Assembly: GCA_002381695.1 (NCBI GenBank)
Contig: DFXM01000001.1
Coordinates: 246,188 to 287,342 of the forward strand
Origin: Clostridium sp. UBA4108
GTDB taxonomy: Bacteria > Bacillota > Clostridia > Clostridiales > Clostridiaceae
Length of the DNA: 41,155 nucleotides
Reading direction: 5' to 3'
In this document: one piece after another, positions 16,285 to 25,749 of the stretch
Layout of the letters: each line of letters starts with the position of its first letter
How positions within the stretch are numbered: the first letter of the stretch is position 1
The notes under the pieces: generated by a model
Told to the model about the DNA's origin: nothing
The model's database searches: none
Seen by the model: only the letters and a program-made list of their open reading frames with translations
Made by a program: the position numbers and the translations under genes

Positions 16285-17409
16285 ATGAAGGAGATAGGAC
16301 TTTATATTCATATACCCTTTTGTAAGCAAAAGTGCAGGTATTGTGACTTCCCATCCTATAGTGGTAAAGAGAGCTTAGAAGAGAGATATGTGCTAGCTTT
16401 AAGTAAGGAAATCAAAGAAAAAACTAAAGATCATATAGTAAAAAGTATATTTGTTGGCGGAGGTACTCCAAGTTATTTAGGATTAAAGGATTTGAAGATC
16501 TTGCTAAAAACAATTTCAGAATTGAAATTTAAAGAACAATGTGAATTTACTATGGAGTGTAATCCTGGAACTTTAGATATGGAAAAGTTGACATTAATGA
16601 AAGAAATGGGAGTCAATAGATTAAGTATAGGATTGCAGTCCTGTGATGATGAACTTTTAAACATTTTGGGAAGAATTCATAATTTCCATACATTTAAGGA
16701 GAATTATAATCTTGCTAAAAAAGTCGGATTTAATAACATAAATGTAGATTTAATGTTTGGTCTTCCAAATCAAGATATCCATCAATGGAAGAATACCCTA
16801 AATACAATAATAGATTTGGATCCAGAACATGTATCTTGTTATGGTTTAATAATTGAAGAAGGAACAGCTTTTTATAAGTTAAATGAGAAAAATGAATTAA
16901 TGCTTCCAGAAGAAGGTGTGGAAAGACAGATGTATTACTATGCCGTAAATGCTTTAAAGAAAAATGGATATGAACAATATGAAATATCGAATTTTTCAAA
17001 GAAAAATTATGAATGTAAACATAATTTAATATATTGGAATTTGGGTGATTATATAGGGTGTGGATCGGCATCTCATTCTTATCATGAAGGCTTTAGGTAT
17101 AGAAACGAAGAAAATATAGAAGAATATATATTAAAAATAGAAAAGAACAACAGTGCTATAGTTGAAAAAATAAAAAATGAAATTAAGGATGATATAGAGG
17201 AATTTATGTTTTTAGGACTAAGAAAGATAGAAGGAATAAGCACTGAAGAATTTTATAAGAAATTTAATTGTTCAGTATATTATTTCTATGGGAAAATTAT
17301 AGAGAAATATAAAAAACTACAATTCATGGAAGAGAAGAATAAGAAATTATATTTAACTTCAAAGGGAATTGAATTGAGTAATATAATTATGGCAGATTTT
17401 TTATTATAA
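16285..17409 (+). CDS. hemW: Radical SAM heme chaperone HemW (HemN-like)
   Basis: Radical-SAM protein related to coproporphyrinogen dehydrogenase; HemW members bind and deliver heme rather than oxidise the porphyrin. The cluster motif is C13-x3-C17-x2-C20 in HIPFCKQKCRYCDF, followed by FVGGGTPSYL and the HemN C-terminal region (YEISNFSKKNYECKHNLIYW). The start at ATG 16285, after TAGGAGG, gives 374 aa, the usual length; the open frame continues upstream into lepA in another frame without a ribosome site. HemN would have an extra N-terminal cysteine and arm, not seen here. Confidence 0.93.
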   Translation: MKEIGLYIHIPFCKQKCRYCDFPSYSGKESLEERYVLALSKEIKEKTKDHIVKSIFVGGGTPSYLGLKDLKILLKTISELKFKEQCEFTMECNPGTLDMEKLTLMKEMGVNRLSIGLQSCDDELLNILGRIHNFHTFKENYNLAKKVGFNNINVDLMFGLPNQDIHQWKNTLNTIIDLDPEHVSCYGLIIEEGTAFYKLNEKNELMLPEEGVERQMYYYAVNALKKNGYEQYEISNFSKKNYECKHNLIYWNLGDYIGCGSASHSYHEGFRYRNEENIEEYILKIEKNNSAIVEKIKNEIKDDIEEFMFLGLRKIEGISTEEFYKKFNCSVYYFYGKIIEKYKKLQFMEEKNKKLYLTSKGIELSNIIMADFLL

Positions 17410-17415
17410 ATACTA

Positions 17416-17444
17416 TTGACATTTCATCTTTGACGTGATATGTT
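17416..17444 (+). promoter_or_regulatory. Sigma-A promoter of the hrcA operon
   Basis: TTGACA (17416-17421), 17-bp spacer, TATGTT (17439-17444). It places the start of transcription just before the CIRCE operator. Confidence 0.6.
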
Positions 17445-17457
17445 TTTAGTATAGTCG

Positions 17458-17484
17458 TTAGCACTCGAAGGTGGTGAGTGCTAA
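17458..17484 (+). promoter_or_regulatory. CIRCE operator (HrcA binding site)
   Basis: Perfect inverted repeat TTAGCACTC, 9-nt spacer, GAGTGCTAA. This is the consensus CIRCE element, 15 nt before the hrcA start, so HrcA represses its own operon with grpE and dnaK until heat or misfolded protein titrates GroE. Confidence 0.97.
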
Positions 17485-17499
17485 TAATGAGGTGATGAT

Positions 17500-18537
17500 A
17501 TGGATATGGATGAAAGAAAAATAAGAATACTTCAGGCTATAATAAATGACTATATAAATTATGGAGAGCCAGTGGGTTCTAGAACCATAGCAAAAAAGTA
17601 TGATTTAGGAATTAGTTCAGCTACTATAAGAAATGAAATGGCTGACTTGGAAGAGATGGGTTTTTTAGAACAACTTCATTCATCTTCTGGTAGAAAGCCT
17701 TCAGATAAAGGATATAGGCTTTATGTAGATAAACTAATGACTCCGGCAAAGATTACTCAAGATGAGCATGAAGCCATAAAAAATTATTTAATGGATATAG
17801 CCTTTTATGAAGTAGATAAAATTCTTAATGTAGCAACTAATATTCTTTCAGATTTGACCATGCTAACTTCACTGGTAAAAGCACCTTCGGTGAAGAAGTT
17901 TTCTGTAAAGTTAATTAAACTTATACCCTTAGATCATAATACTATATTGTCTACTGTGATGGTAGATAATGGAGATATTAGGAACAATGTTATAAGAGTA
18001 AATAACAATATAGACGACTCTACATTTTTAAAAGTAAATAATATACTAAATAAATATCTAATAGGAGTAACTGTTGAACAGATAACTTTAGAATTTTTAT
18101 TGAATTTAAAAAATGGACTAAGAGGATATGAAGAAATATTCGATGCTATAATTCCAGTATTATATGAAACTTTAATAAGTAGTGAAGGAAATGAAATTTA
18201 TACAAAAGGATATACGAATATTTTAAATTATCAAGAATATAATGACATTCAGAAGGCAAGAGAATTTTTTGGATTAATAAATGATAAAGAAAATCTAAAA
18301 AGTTTATTAGATGATAATCTTAATGAAGGAATATTCTCTGTAAAAATAGGAGAAGAGAACTTTATGGAAGGTGCTAAAGAATGTAGTGTTATAACTGCTA
18401 GTTATAGTTATAATGGAAATATATTAGGGACTATAGGGGTGATTGGACCTACTAGAATCCCTTATAGTAGAGTTATATCAATACTAGACACAATTGTTAA
18501 AGAAATAAATTTTAATATTTCAAAAATATATAAATAA
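17500..18537 (+). CDS. hrcA: Heat-inducible transcription repressor HrcA
   Basis: Repressor of class I heat-shock genes through CIRCE. The N-terminal winged helix (MDERKIRILQAIINDYINYGEPVGSRT and SSATIRNEMADLEEMGFL, about residues 1-75) binds DNA. The GAF-like middle and dimerisation part follow, and the C-terminus has the family stretch GVIGPTRIPYSRVISILD. Length is 345 aa. The ATG at 17500 follows GAGGTGATG; a second in-frame ATG is two codons later. First gene of hrcA-grpE-dnaK. Confidence 0.97.
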   Translation: MDMDERKIRILQAIINDYINYGEPVGSRTIAKKYDLGISSATIRNEMADLEEMGFLEQLHSSSGRKPSDKGYRLYVDKLMTPAKITQDEHEAIKNYLMDIAFYEVDKILNVATNILSDLTMLTSLVKAPSVKKFSVKLIKLIPLDHNTILSTVMVDNGDIRNNVIRVNNNIDDSTFLKVNNILNKYLIGVTVEQITLEFLLNLKNGLRGYEEIFDAIIPVLYETLISSEGNEIYTKGYTNILNYQEYNDIQKAREFFGLINDKENLKSLLDDNLNEGIFSVKIGEENFMEGAKECSVITASYSYNGNILGTIGVIGPTRIPYSRVISILDTIVKEINFNISKIYK

Positions 18538-18574
18538 GGTTATTTCTTATTTAGTTGGAATGGAGGAAAGTACA

Positions 18575-19213
18575 TTGCAGAATAATCCAGAGGAAAAACA
18601 ACAAAATTTAGAGGTTAACCAAGAGGAATCTGTAGAAAAAGAAAATATAAATAAGTGTAATTGTGAAGGGTCAGCATGTTGTAATGAAAAGGTGGAAACT
18701 GAAAATAATGAAGAAAGTAAAGCCTCTTCGGAGAAAGTAGAGGAAGAAAATGATATGCTAAAGTTTAAAAATTTAAAAGAAGAAAATGTAAAATTAAAAG
18801 AAGAACTAGATTCTACAAAGGATAAGCTTTTAAGAACAATAGCTGAGTATGACAATTACAGAAAAAGGACACAAAAAGAAAAGGAAAATATATATGCAGA
18901 TTCTTGTGAAGACATATTAAAGGAATTATTACCAGTGTTAGACAACTTGGAACGTGCAGTTTCTGTGGAGGGAAGTGCAGAAGACCTAAAAAAAGGAATA
19001 GAAATCACTATAAAGCAATTTAATTCATCTCTAGAAAAACTTGGAGTTGAAGAAATACAAGCAGAGGGTGATTTTGATCCTAATTTTCACAATGCAGTAA
19101 TGCATATTGAAGACGAAAAATTTGGTGCTAATCAAGTTTGTGAAGTATTCCAGAAGGGATATAAAAAAGGAAATAAAATATTAAGATATAGCATGGTAAA
19201 AGTTGCAAATTAA
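18575..19213 (+). CDS. grpE: GrpE, nucleotide exchange factor of DnaK
   Basis: Co-chaperone that releases ADP from DnaK. The conserved core is in the C-terminal half: a long coiled coil (about residues 55-115) leading to LLRTIAEYDNYRKRTQKEKE, then LPVLDNLERAV and the beta domain with FDPNFHNAVMHIEDE. The start is TTG 18575, 8 nt after the GGAGG at 18562-18566; an ATG at 18560 overlaps that site. Length is then 212 aa. The acidic, disordered N-terminus carries an odd cysteine cluster, C28-N-C30-E-G-S-A-C35-C36, not typical for GrpE. Confidence 0.95.
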   Translation: MQNNPEEKQQNLEVNQEESVEKENINKCNCEGSACCNEKVETENNEESKASSEKVEEENDMLKFKNLKEENVKLKEELDSTKDKLLRTIAEYDNYRKRTQKEKENIYADSCEDILKELLPVLDNLERAVSVEGSAEDLKKGIEITIKQFNSSLEKLGVEEIQAEGDFDPNFHNAVMHIEDEKFGANQVCEVFQKGYKKGNKILRYSMVKVAN

Positions 19214-19231
19214 TTTTAGGAGGAAATCATT

Positions 19232-21073
19232 ATGGGAAAAATAATTGGAATCGACTTAGGAACAACTAACTCATGTGTTGCAGTAATGGAGGGAGGAGAT
19301 GCTGTAATTATACCTAATTCAGAAGGTGCGAGAACTACTCCCTCAGTAGTATCTTTTTTACCTAATAGTGAAAGGCTAGTAGGACAGGTTGCTAAAAGAC
19401 AAGCAATAACTAATCCTGAAAAAACTATAATGTCTATTAAGAGACATATGGGAACTAATCATAAAGTAAATATAGATGGAAAAGAATATACACCTCAAGA
19501 AATTTCAGCTATGGTTCTTCAAAAAATCAAAGCAGATGCAGAGGCTTATCTTGGAGAGAGCGTAACTGAAGCGGTTATTACAGTACCAGCATATTTTAAC
19601 GATAGTCAAAGACAAGCAACTAAAGATGCTGGAAGAATAGCTGGTCTTGATGTTAAAAGAATAATAAATGAGCCAACAGCAGCATCACTTGCTTATGGTC
19701 TTGATAAAATGGATACAAATCAAAAGATATTTGTTTATGACTTAGGTGGAGGTACTTTCGACGTATCTATATTAGAACTTGGAGATGGAGTATTTGAAGT
19801 TAAGGCTACAAATGGAGATACTCGTCTTGGTGGAGACGACTTTGACCAAAAAGTTATGGATTATATTGCTGATACATTTAAAGCAGAGAATGGTATTGAT
19901 TTAAGAAATGACAAGATGGCTCTTCAAAGATTAAAAGAAGCTGCTGAAAAAGCTAAAATAGAGTTATCTTCATCAATGCAGACAAATATTAATCTTCCAT
20001 TTATAACTGCAGATGCGACAGGTCCAAAACACATAGATATGAATTTAACAAGAGCTAAATTTAATGAGTTAACTCATGATTTAGTACAAAGAACTATAGA
20101 GCCTATGAGAAAGGCATTACAAGATGCTGGACTTACAATAAATGAAATAGATAAAATTGTATTAGTTGGAGGGTCTACAAGAACTCCAGCGGTTCAAGAG
20201 GCAGTTAAAAACTTTACTGGAAAAGAGCCTTCAAAAGGAGTAAATCCAGATGAATGTGTTGCAGCAGGAGCGGCTATTCAAGGTGGAGTATTAACAGGAG
20301 AGGTTAAGGATGTATTATTATTAGATGTTACACCATTGACGCTTGGAATTGAAACTATGGGTGGAATAGCTACACCATTAATCGAAAGAAATACTACAAT
20401 TCCTACTAAGAAGAGCCAGGTGTTCTCAACAGCAGCAGATGGTCAGACATCAGTTGAAATTCACGTTGTTCAAGGTGAAAGACAAATGGCTGCAGATAAC
20501 AAGACTCTTGGAAGATTCACACTTTCAGGAATTGCACCAGCTCCAAGAGGAATTCCTCAAATAGAAGTTACTTTTGATATAGATGCTAATGGTATAGTTA
20601 AAGTTTCTGCTAAGGATAAGGGAACAGGGAAAGAAGCTAATATTACAATTACAGCTTCAACTAATTTAAATGAAGATGAAATCCAAAATGCCGTTAATGA
20701 GGCAGAGAGATTTGCAGAAGAAGATAAAAAGAGAAAAGAAGAAATTGAAACAAAGAATAATGCAGACCAAATTATATATCAAACAGAAAAAACTTTAGGT
20801 GAATTAGGTGATAAGGTTTCTTCTGAAGATAAAGCTAAAGTTGAGCAAAGAATACAAGTTTTAAAATCTGTTAAAGATGGAGAAGATATAGAAGCTATTA
20901 AAAAAGCTATAGAAGAATTAACTCAAGAGTTCTATGCAATATCTTCTAAAATATATCAGCAAGAAGGAGCACAACCAGGAGCAGAGGGTTTTGATCCAAA
21001 CAACATGGGTGGAGGAGCTAACCAAGGTCCAGAAGATGATAATGTAGTAGATGCGGATTTTAAAGTAGATTAA
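19232..21073 (+). CDS. dnaK: Chaperone protein DnaK (Hsp70)
   Basis: ATP-driven chaperone. The actin-like ATPase starts IGIDLGTTNSCVAVMEGG, with VYDLGGGTFDVSIL and IVLVGGSTRTPAVQE as phosphate and adenosine motifs. The linker DVLLLDVTPLTLGIE joins the substrate-binding domain, and the C-terminal tail ends DDNVVDADFKVD, close to the usual EEVD-like bacterial end. Length is 613 aa, normal for Gram-positives. AGGAGG lies before the ATG; grpE is 18 nt upstream. A strong hairpin follows, so dnaJ is probably transcribed partly on its own. Confidence 0.99.
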   Translation: MGKIIGIDLGTTNSCVAVMEGGDAVIIPNSEGARTTPSVVSFLPNSERLVGQVAKRQAITNPEKTIMSIKRHMGTNHKVNIDGKEYTPQEISAMVLQKIKADAEAYLGESVTEAVITVPAYFNDSQRQATKDAGRIAGLDVKRIINEPTAASLAYGLDKMDTNQKIFVYDLGGGTFDVSILELGDGVFEVKATNGDTRLGGDDFDQKVMDYIADTFKAENGIDLRNDKMALQRLKEAAEKAKIELSSSMQTNINLPFITADATGPKHIDMNLTRAKFNELTHDLVQRTIEPMRKALQDAGLTINEIDKIVLVGGSTRTPAVQEAVKNFTGKEPSKGVNPDECVAAGAAIQGGVLTGEVKDVLLLDVTPLTLGIETMGGIATPLIERNTTIPTKKSQVFSTAADGQTSVEIHVVQGERQMAADNKTLGRFTLSGIAPAPRGIPQIEVTFDIDANGIVKVSAKDKGTGKEANITITASTNLNEDEIQNAVNEAERFAEEDKKRKEEIETKNNADQIIYQTEKTLGELGDKVSSEDKAKVEQRIQVLKSVKDGEDIEAIKKAIEELTQEFYAISSKIYQQEGAQPGAEGFDPNNMGGGANQGPEDDNVVDADFKVD

Positions 21074-21084
21074 TTAGATAATAT

Positions 21085-21120
21085 AAATTAAGGGACGGGT
21101 GAAAGCCCATCCCTTAATTT
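21085..21120 (+). terminator. Hairpin terminator after dnaK
   Basis: AAATTAAGGGA (21085-21095) pairs with TCCCTTAATTT (21110-21120), with an inner GGG/CCC extension. The T-run is short. Confidence 0.75.
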
Positions 21121-21175
21121 AAGCATTCATGTAATGTGTATCAATTCTTAAGATAAATACATAAACTATTTATGG

Positions 21176-21204
21176 TTGAATTTATACCTAATATGTTTTA
21201 ATAT
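21176..21204 (+). promoter_or_regulatory. Possible promoter of dnaJ
   Basis: TTGAAT (21176-21181), 17-bp spacer, TAATAT (21199-21204). Plausible because a terminator-like hairpin separates dnaK from dnaJ. No second CIRCE was found here. Confidence 0.4.
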
Positions 21205-21238
21205 ATAAAACAGAGTAAAATAGGTGGTGAAAATTAAG

Positions 21239-22357
21239 ATGGCAAATAAGGACTATTATGAAATACTTGGTATAGATAAAGATGCCAGTGAAGAAGATAT
21301 AAAGAAAGCGTTTAAAAAAGCAGCATTAAAATATCATCCTGATAGAAATCCAGATAATAAAGAAGCAGAAGAAAAGTTTAAAGAGTTAAATGAGGCTTAT
21401 CAGGTATTGTCAGATTCAGAAAAAAGACAAAGATATGACCAATTTGGTACTGCAGACTTTAATGGTCAAGGATTTGATGGTTTTGATTTTGGAGGTTTTG
21501 GAGGTTTTGGAGACATTTTTAGTGATATTTTTGGTGGAGGATTCTCTTCTGGAAGAAGCAAAAATGCCCCAAGAAAAGGTGCTGATTTAGAGCATATGCT
21601 AAACTTAACCTTTGAAGAAGCTGTATTTGGGTGTACAAAGGAAATCTCAGTTACAAGAAAAGAAAAGTGTGAAACTTGTGGAGGAACTGGAGCTAAGGCA
21701 GGAACTTCTCCTAAAACTTGCTCTAAATGTAACGGAAAAGGTCAAATCCAAATTCAAAGAAGGACGCCAATAGGAGTTATTTCAACCACAGCAACTTGTG
21801 ATTCTTGTGGAGGAACTGGTAAAACTATTGAAAATCCTTGTTCAAGTTGTAGAGGAACAGGAAAAGAGAGAAAAACAAGAAATGTTACAATTAATATACC
21901 CGCTGGAGTTGATAGCGGAAATGTAATGCCTCTAAGGGGACAAGGAGAAACCGGAGAAAATGGTGGGCCGGCAGGGGATTTATATATAAATATTAGAGTA
22001 GCTTCACATAGAGATTTTAAACGTCAAGGATTTGATATCCATATGGAGACTCATGTTTCTTTTGCTAAAGCAGCATTAGGAACTGATATTAAGGTCCCAA
22101 CTGTAGATGGAGATGTGACTTATAAAATACCAGCAGGAACTCAACCAGGAACTGTATTTAGATTAAAAGGAAAAGGTGTTCCAAGGGTTAATTCAGCTGG
22201 AAGAGGAGATCACTATGTAAAAGTTATAGTGGATGTTCCTAAAGCTCTTAACGATAAACAAGTAGAGGCATTAGAGATGTTTATGGAGGCTAGTGGAGAA
22301 AATGTAGACGGTATAACTGAAAAAAGAAAACATAAAAAAGGATTTTTCAGTAAATAG
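21239..22357 (+). CDS. dnaJ: Chaperone protein DnaJ (Hsp40)
   Basis: Co-chaperone that brings clients to DnaK and stimulates its ATPase. The J domain (residues 1-70) has the HPD motif in KYHPDRNPDN. A Gly/Phe-rich segment follows (about 75-110). Four zinc-binding repeats are intact: CETCGGTG, CSKCNGKG, CDSCGGTG and CSSCRGTG. The C-terminal peptide-binding domains run to residue 372. The start is ATG 21239, 8 nt after AGGTGGTGA; a GTG at 21224 is within that site. Confidence 0.98.
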   Translation: MANKDYYEILGIDKDASEEDIKKAFKKAALKYHPDRNPDNKEAEEKFKELNEAYQVLSDSEKRQRYDQFGTADFNGQGFDGFDFGGFGGFGDIFSDIFGGGFSSGRSKNAPRKGADLEHMLNLTFEEAVFGCTKEISVTRKEKCETCGGTGAKAGTSPKTCSKCNGKGQIQIQRRTPIGVISTTATCDSCGGTGKTIENPCSSCRGTGKERKTRNVTINIPAGVDSGNVMPLRGQGETGENGGPAGDLYINIRVASHRDFKRQGFDIHMETHVSFAKAALGTDIKVPTVDGDVTYKIPAGTQPGTVFRLKGKGVPRVNSAGRGDHYVKVIVDVPKALNDKQVEALEMFMEASGENVDGITEKRKHKKGFFSK

Positions 22358-22364
22358 ATTTACT

Positions 22365-22400
22365 ATTAAAAAACTTCGTTTAAAGACGAAGTTTTTTAAT
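22365..22400 (+). terminator. Strong terminator after dnaJ
   Basis: Perfect 15-bp stem, 22365-22379 with 22386-22400, whose 3' arm holds TTTTTT. Confidence 0.88.
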
Positions 22401-22411
22401 TATATGTACTT

Positions 22412-22455
22412 AGGCATCTTGAAAAAAATCACTAGTTATTTTTCTTCAGATGCCT
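22412..22455. repeat. Palindromic intergenic repeat, copy 2
   Basis: AGGCATCTTGAAAAAAAT on the left and ATTTTTCTTCAGATGCCT on the right form a nearly perfect palindrome centred on ACTAGT. The arms match those at 2097-2160 (GGCATCT, an A-run, a T-run, then AGAYGCC). It lies just after the dnaJ terminator, in non-coding DNA. Confidence 0.65.
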
Positions 22456-22524
22456 TATTGATTTAATTTATGATAAAACTTATAATTATATAATTGACAA
22501 TTGAAGATCTTTGTAAAAATCCAG

Positions 22525-22551
22525 TTGAGAGAATTGGTTATAAACTATAAT
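22525..22551 (+). promoter_or_regulatory. Possible promoter of prmA
   Basis: TTGAGA (22525-22530) and TATAAT (22546-22551), with a short 15-bp spacer. It is the best candidate between the dnaJ terminator and prmA. Confidence 0.4.
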
Positions 22552-22593
22552 AGTAAGATTTAAGTTGGATTTATATGACTTGGAGGAGATAAA

Positions 22594-23529
22594 ATGGATA
22601 AAAATTGGATAGAGGTTACTGTAATAACTAGTAGCGAAGCTACGGAGGCAGTATCAGGCTTTTTTTATAATTGCGATGTCAAGGGAGTATCTATAGAGGA
22701 TTCTGAGGATGTAGAGTTTAAAAAGAAAAATCCAGGTTACTGGGATTATTTTGATGAAGCCGTATTGAATATAAAAGAAGGAGCAGTAGTAAAAGGATAC
22801 TTCAAAGAGGATGAAAGCTTTAGTGAAACATTAAAATATATAAAAGAAAGCGTAGAAAAACTACCTGAATTTGGATTCTCAAAAGGAGAAGGTATAGTAA
22901 CATCAAATAAGGTGAATGAAGAGCAATGGGAAAATAATTGGAAAAAATATTATAAGCCAACAAAGATAGGTGAGAAGATAGTAATAAAGCCTATTTGGGA
23001 GAATTATGAAAAGACTAATGATGAATTAGTAATAGAATTGGATCCAGGTATGGCATTTGGAACTGGAACCCATGAAACTACTAGAATGTGTATAAAAGCT
23101 TTAGAGAAATATACTAAAAAAGAATATACAGTATTTGACATAGGTACAGGTTCAGGTATACTTTCTATAGCGGCTGCTAAGCTTGGTGCTAAGAAAGTAG
23201 TAGGAGTAGATTTAGATCCAGTAGCGGTAGAATCGGCTAAAAGTAACGTAGAATTTAATCACTTAGATAATATAGATATAGTTAATGGTGATTTAATGGA
23301 AGTAGTTGAAGGAAGAGCACAAATAGTTATAGCTAATATAATGGCTGATATAATTATGTTTTTAGCTGAAGGAGTTAAAAAATTTATAGAAGAAGATGGA
23401 TATTTTATTTCATCTGGAATAATTAAAGATAAAAGAGATGCTGTAGTAGAAAAACTACAGAATTTAGATTTTAAAATAGATGAAATTTTTGAAGATGGAG
23501 AATGGGTTTGTATAGTTGCTAAGAAATAG
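22594..23529 (+). CDS. prmA: Ribosomal protein L11 methyltransferase
   Basis: SAM-dependent enzyme that methylates L11. The N-terminal substrate-recognition domain (residues 1-100) begins WIEVTVITSSEATEAVSGFFYNCDVKGVSIED. The class I methyltransferase core has LDPGMAFGTGTHETTRMC, a PrmA signature, then VFDIGTGSGILSIAAAKLGA and GVDLDPVAVESA for SAM binding and VIANIMADII as the catalytic-face motif. Length is 311 aa. The order dnaJ-prmA-rsmE-mtaB is common in firmicutes. Confidence 0.96.
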   Translation: MDKNWIEVTVITSSEATEAVSGFFYNCDVKGVSIEDSEDVEFKKKNPGYWDYFDEAVLNIKEGAVVKGYFKEDESFSETLKYIKESVEKLPEFGFSKGEGIVTSNKVNEEQWENNWKKYYKPTKIGEKIVIKPIWENYEKTNDELVIELDPGMAFGTGTHETTRMCIKALEKYTKKEYTVFDIGTGSGILSIAAAKLGAKKVVGVDLDPVAVESAKSNVEFNHLDNIDIVNGDLMEVVEGRAQIVIANIMADIIMFLAEGVKKFIEEDGYFISSGIIKDKRDAVVEKLQNLDFKIDEIFEDGEWVCIVAKK

Positions 23530-23567
23530 GCAAATTTAACTTTGATATTTGATAGGAGTTATGATTT

Positions 23568-24323
23568 ATGCATAAATTTTTTGTTGATAAAAGTAATATT
23601 TGTGGAAATATTTGTATTATTAATGGTGATGATGTAAAGCATATATATAAGGTGCTAAGACTACAAAATGGAGATAATGTTAACATAAATGATTGTGAAG
23701 GAACAGAGTACTTAGGAAAGATTCAAGAGGTAAATAAAAAAGAAGTAAAGGTAGTTTTAATAAAAGAGGTAGAATTAAATAATGAGAGTCCAATTATGGT
23801 CCATTTATATCAGGGGATGCCTAAAGCTGCTAAAATGGACCTAATAGCTCAGAAATGCACAGAACTTGGAGTTAATAGTATTACACCAATTATTACTGAG
23901 AGGGTTGTAGTAAAAGGAAATGAAACTTCTGAATTTAAAAAAGTAGATAGATGGAATAGGATAGCATTAGAGGCTTGTAAACAGAGTAAAAGGAGTTCGA
24001 TTCCTGAAATAAATACACCTATAGAGTTTAAGGAATTATTGGTAGATTTAAGAGAATATGATTTGATTGTTGTTCCTTATGAGAATAAATCCAATCAAGG
24101 AATGAAATATTTAAGAAGTAAATTAGTAGATAATAAAATAAAAAGTGTAGCTATAATTATAGGACCAGAGGGTGGCTTTGAAGAAAGTGAAATAAGTACT
24201 TTAGAGGAATTAGGGGCATATATTATAACCTTAGGACCAAGAATACTTAGAACAGAAACAGCAGGTTTTGTGACACTGAGTCTTGTAATGTATGAGCTTG
24301 GAGATTTAGGAGGAAATAAATAA
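23568..24323 (+). CDS. rsmE: 16S rRNA m3U1498 methyltransferase RsmE
   Basis: SPOUT-family methyltransferase that methylates U1498 of 16S rRNA. A small PUA-like N-terminal domain (about residues 1-70, with GDDVKHIYKVLRLQNGD) precedes the knotted domain. The SAM-binding knot motifs are IIGPEGGFEESEI and LGPRILRTETA near the C-terminus. Length is 251 aa. Its stop TAA shares one base with the mtaB ATG (TAATG), showing translational coupling. Confidence 0.95.
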   Translation: MHKFFVDKSNICGNICIINGDDVKHIYKVLRLQNGDNVNINDCEGTEYLGKIQEVNKKEVKVVLIKEVELNNESPIMVHLYQGMPKAAKMDLIAQKCTELGVNSITPIITERVVVKGNETSEFKKVDRWNRIALEACKQSKRSSIPEINTPIEFKELLVDLREYDLIVVPYENKSNQGMKYLRSKLVDNKIKSVAIIIGPEGGFEESEISTLEELGAYIITLGPRILRTETAGFVTLSLVMYELGDLGGNK

Positions 24324-25621
24324 TGAAGGTTGCACTAGCAACATTAGGATGTAGAGTTAATGTATATGAGTCAGAGGCTATGACTGAGAAATTTATTAAA
24401 GAAGGATATGAAGTAGTAGGATTTGAAGAGTATGCTGATGTATATGTAATTAATACTTGTACTGTAACCAATATGGGGGATAAAAAATCACGTCAAATGA
24501 TAAGTAGAGCTAGGCGTAAAAATGAAGACGCTATTATTGCAGTGGTAGGATGTTATTCTCAGATTGCTTCTGAAGAAATTTCTAAGATATCCGGAGTAGA
24601 TGTAGTATTAGGTACAAGAAATAAAGGTCACATAGTATATTGGGTAAATAGAGCTAGAGAAGAAAAATCTCAAGTTGTAGAGGTGAATGATGTTTTAAAA
24701 AATAAAGAATTTGAAAATTTATCTATTGAAGATTATCAAGATAAAACGAGGGCTTTTTTAAAAATTCAAGATGGCTGTAACAGGTTCTGTTCTTATTGCT
24801 TGATTCCTTTTGCTAGAGGAGCTGTGTGTAGCAAAGAACCTGAAAGAATAATAAATGAAGTGAAAGAACTTTCTAAGAATGGATTTAAGGAAATAATATT
24901 ATCAGGAGTCCATACCGCTTCTTATGGAGTAGATTTAAAGGGTGATTGGAGCCTTGTGAAAATTCTTGAAAAAATAGATAAAATAGATGGAATAGAAAGA
25001 ATAAGAATAGGTTCTATAGATCCTACGTTTTTTACAGAAGAAGTTATAGATAGAATATCACTACTTAAGAATTTGTGTCCTCATTTTCATCTCTCTCTTC
25101 AAAGTGGATGTAATGGAACACTAAAAAGGATGAATAGGCATTACACTACAGAGATCTATAAAGAGGTAGTAGAAAATCTTAGAAAGAGACTAAAAGATGT
25201 TTCTATAACCACAGATATTATAGTAGGGTTTCCAGGAGAGTCTGAAGAAGAATTTGAGTTAACTTATAAATTTTTAAAGGATATAAAATTAAGTAAGATG
25301 CATATATTTAAATATAGCGAAAGAGAAGGTACAAAAGCAGCTACTATGCCTTTCCAAGTTGATGGAAAATTAAAGGAACAGCGAAGTAAAAAGTTAATAA
25401 ATCTTAGTGAAAGTTTAGAAAAAGAATTTATGACAATTTATATAGATAGAAATATGAGAGTTCTATATGAAGAAGAGCTTACAAATAATAAAAACTATTT
25501 TGTTGGATATACTGAAAATTACATTAAAGTAATCACTTATAGTGAAGAAGATTTAAGAGGAAAAGTAATTAATACAAAACTTACTCATATTCAAAGTGAA
25601 CATATGGATGGAATTATATAA
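24323..25621 (+). CDS. mtaB: tRNA (t6A37) methylthiotransferase MtaB
   Basis: Radical-SAM enzyme that adds a methylthio group to t6A37 in tRNAs reading ANN codons. The N-terminal UPF0004 domain carries the three cluster cysteines C10 (LGCRVN), C46 (NTCTVTN) and C77 (VVGCYSQ). The radical-SAM motif is CNRFCSYC. The family stretch SGVHTASYGVDL and a C-terminal TRAM-like segment follow. TLGCRVN rather than TYGCQMN separates it from MiaB. Length is 432 aa; it overlaps the rsmE stop by one base. Confidence 0.95.
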   Translation: MKVALATLGCRVNVYESEAMTEKFIKEGYEVVGFEEYADVYVINTCTVTNMGDKKSRQMISRARRKNEDAIIAVVGCYSQIASEEISKISGVDVVLGTRNKGHIVYWVNRAREEKSQVVEVNDVLKNKEFENLSIEDYQDKTRAFLKIQDGCNRFCSYCLIPFARGAVCSKEPERIINEVKELSKNGFKEIILSGVHTASYGVDLKGDWSLVKILEKIDKIDGIERIRIGSIDPTFFTEEVIDRISLLKNLCPHFHLSLQSGCNGTLKRMNRHYTTEIYKEVVENLRKRLKDVSITTDIIVGFPGESEEEFELTYKFLKDIKLSKMHIFKYSEREGTKAATMPFQVDGKLKEQRSKKLINLSESLEKEFMTIYIDRNMRVLYEEELTNNKNYFVGYTENYIKVITYSEEDLRGKVINTKLTHIQSEHMDGII

Positions 25622-25749
25622 TTAGAGGTACCTTTAGCATAATTATTAATATATTATATTAGAAGTGTGTTAAAAAGAAAAATAAAGGAAAAAATCATAA
25701 AATGTAGAAATACATATATATCAATATTTTATAAATTGGAGGTGATTTC

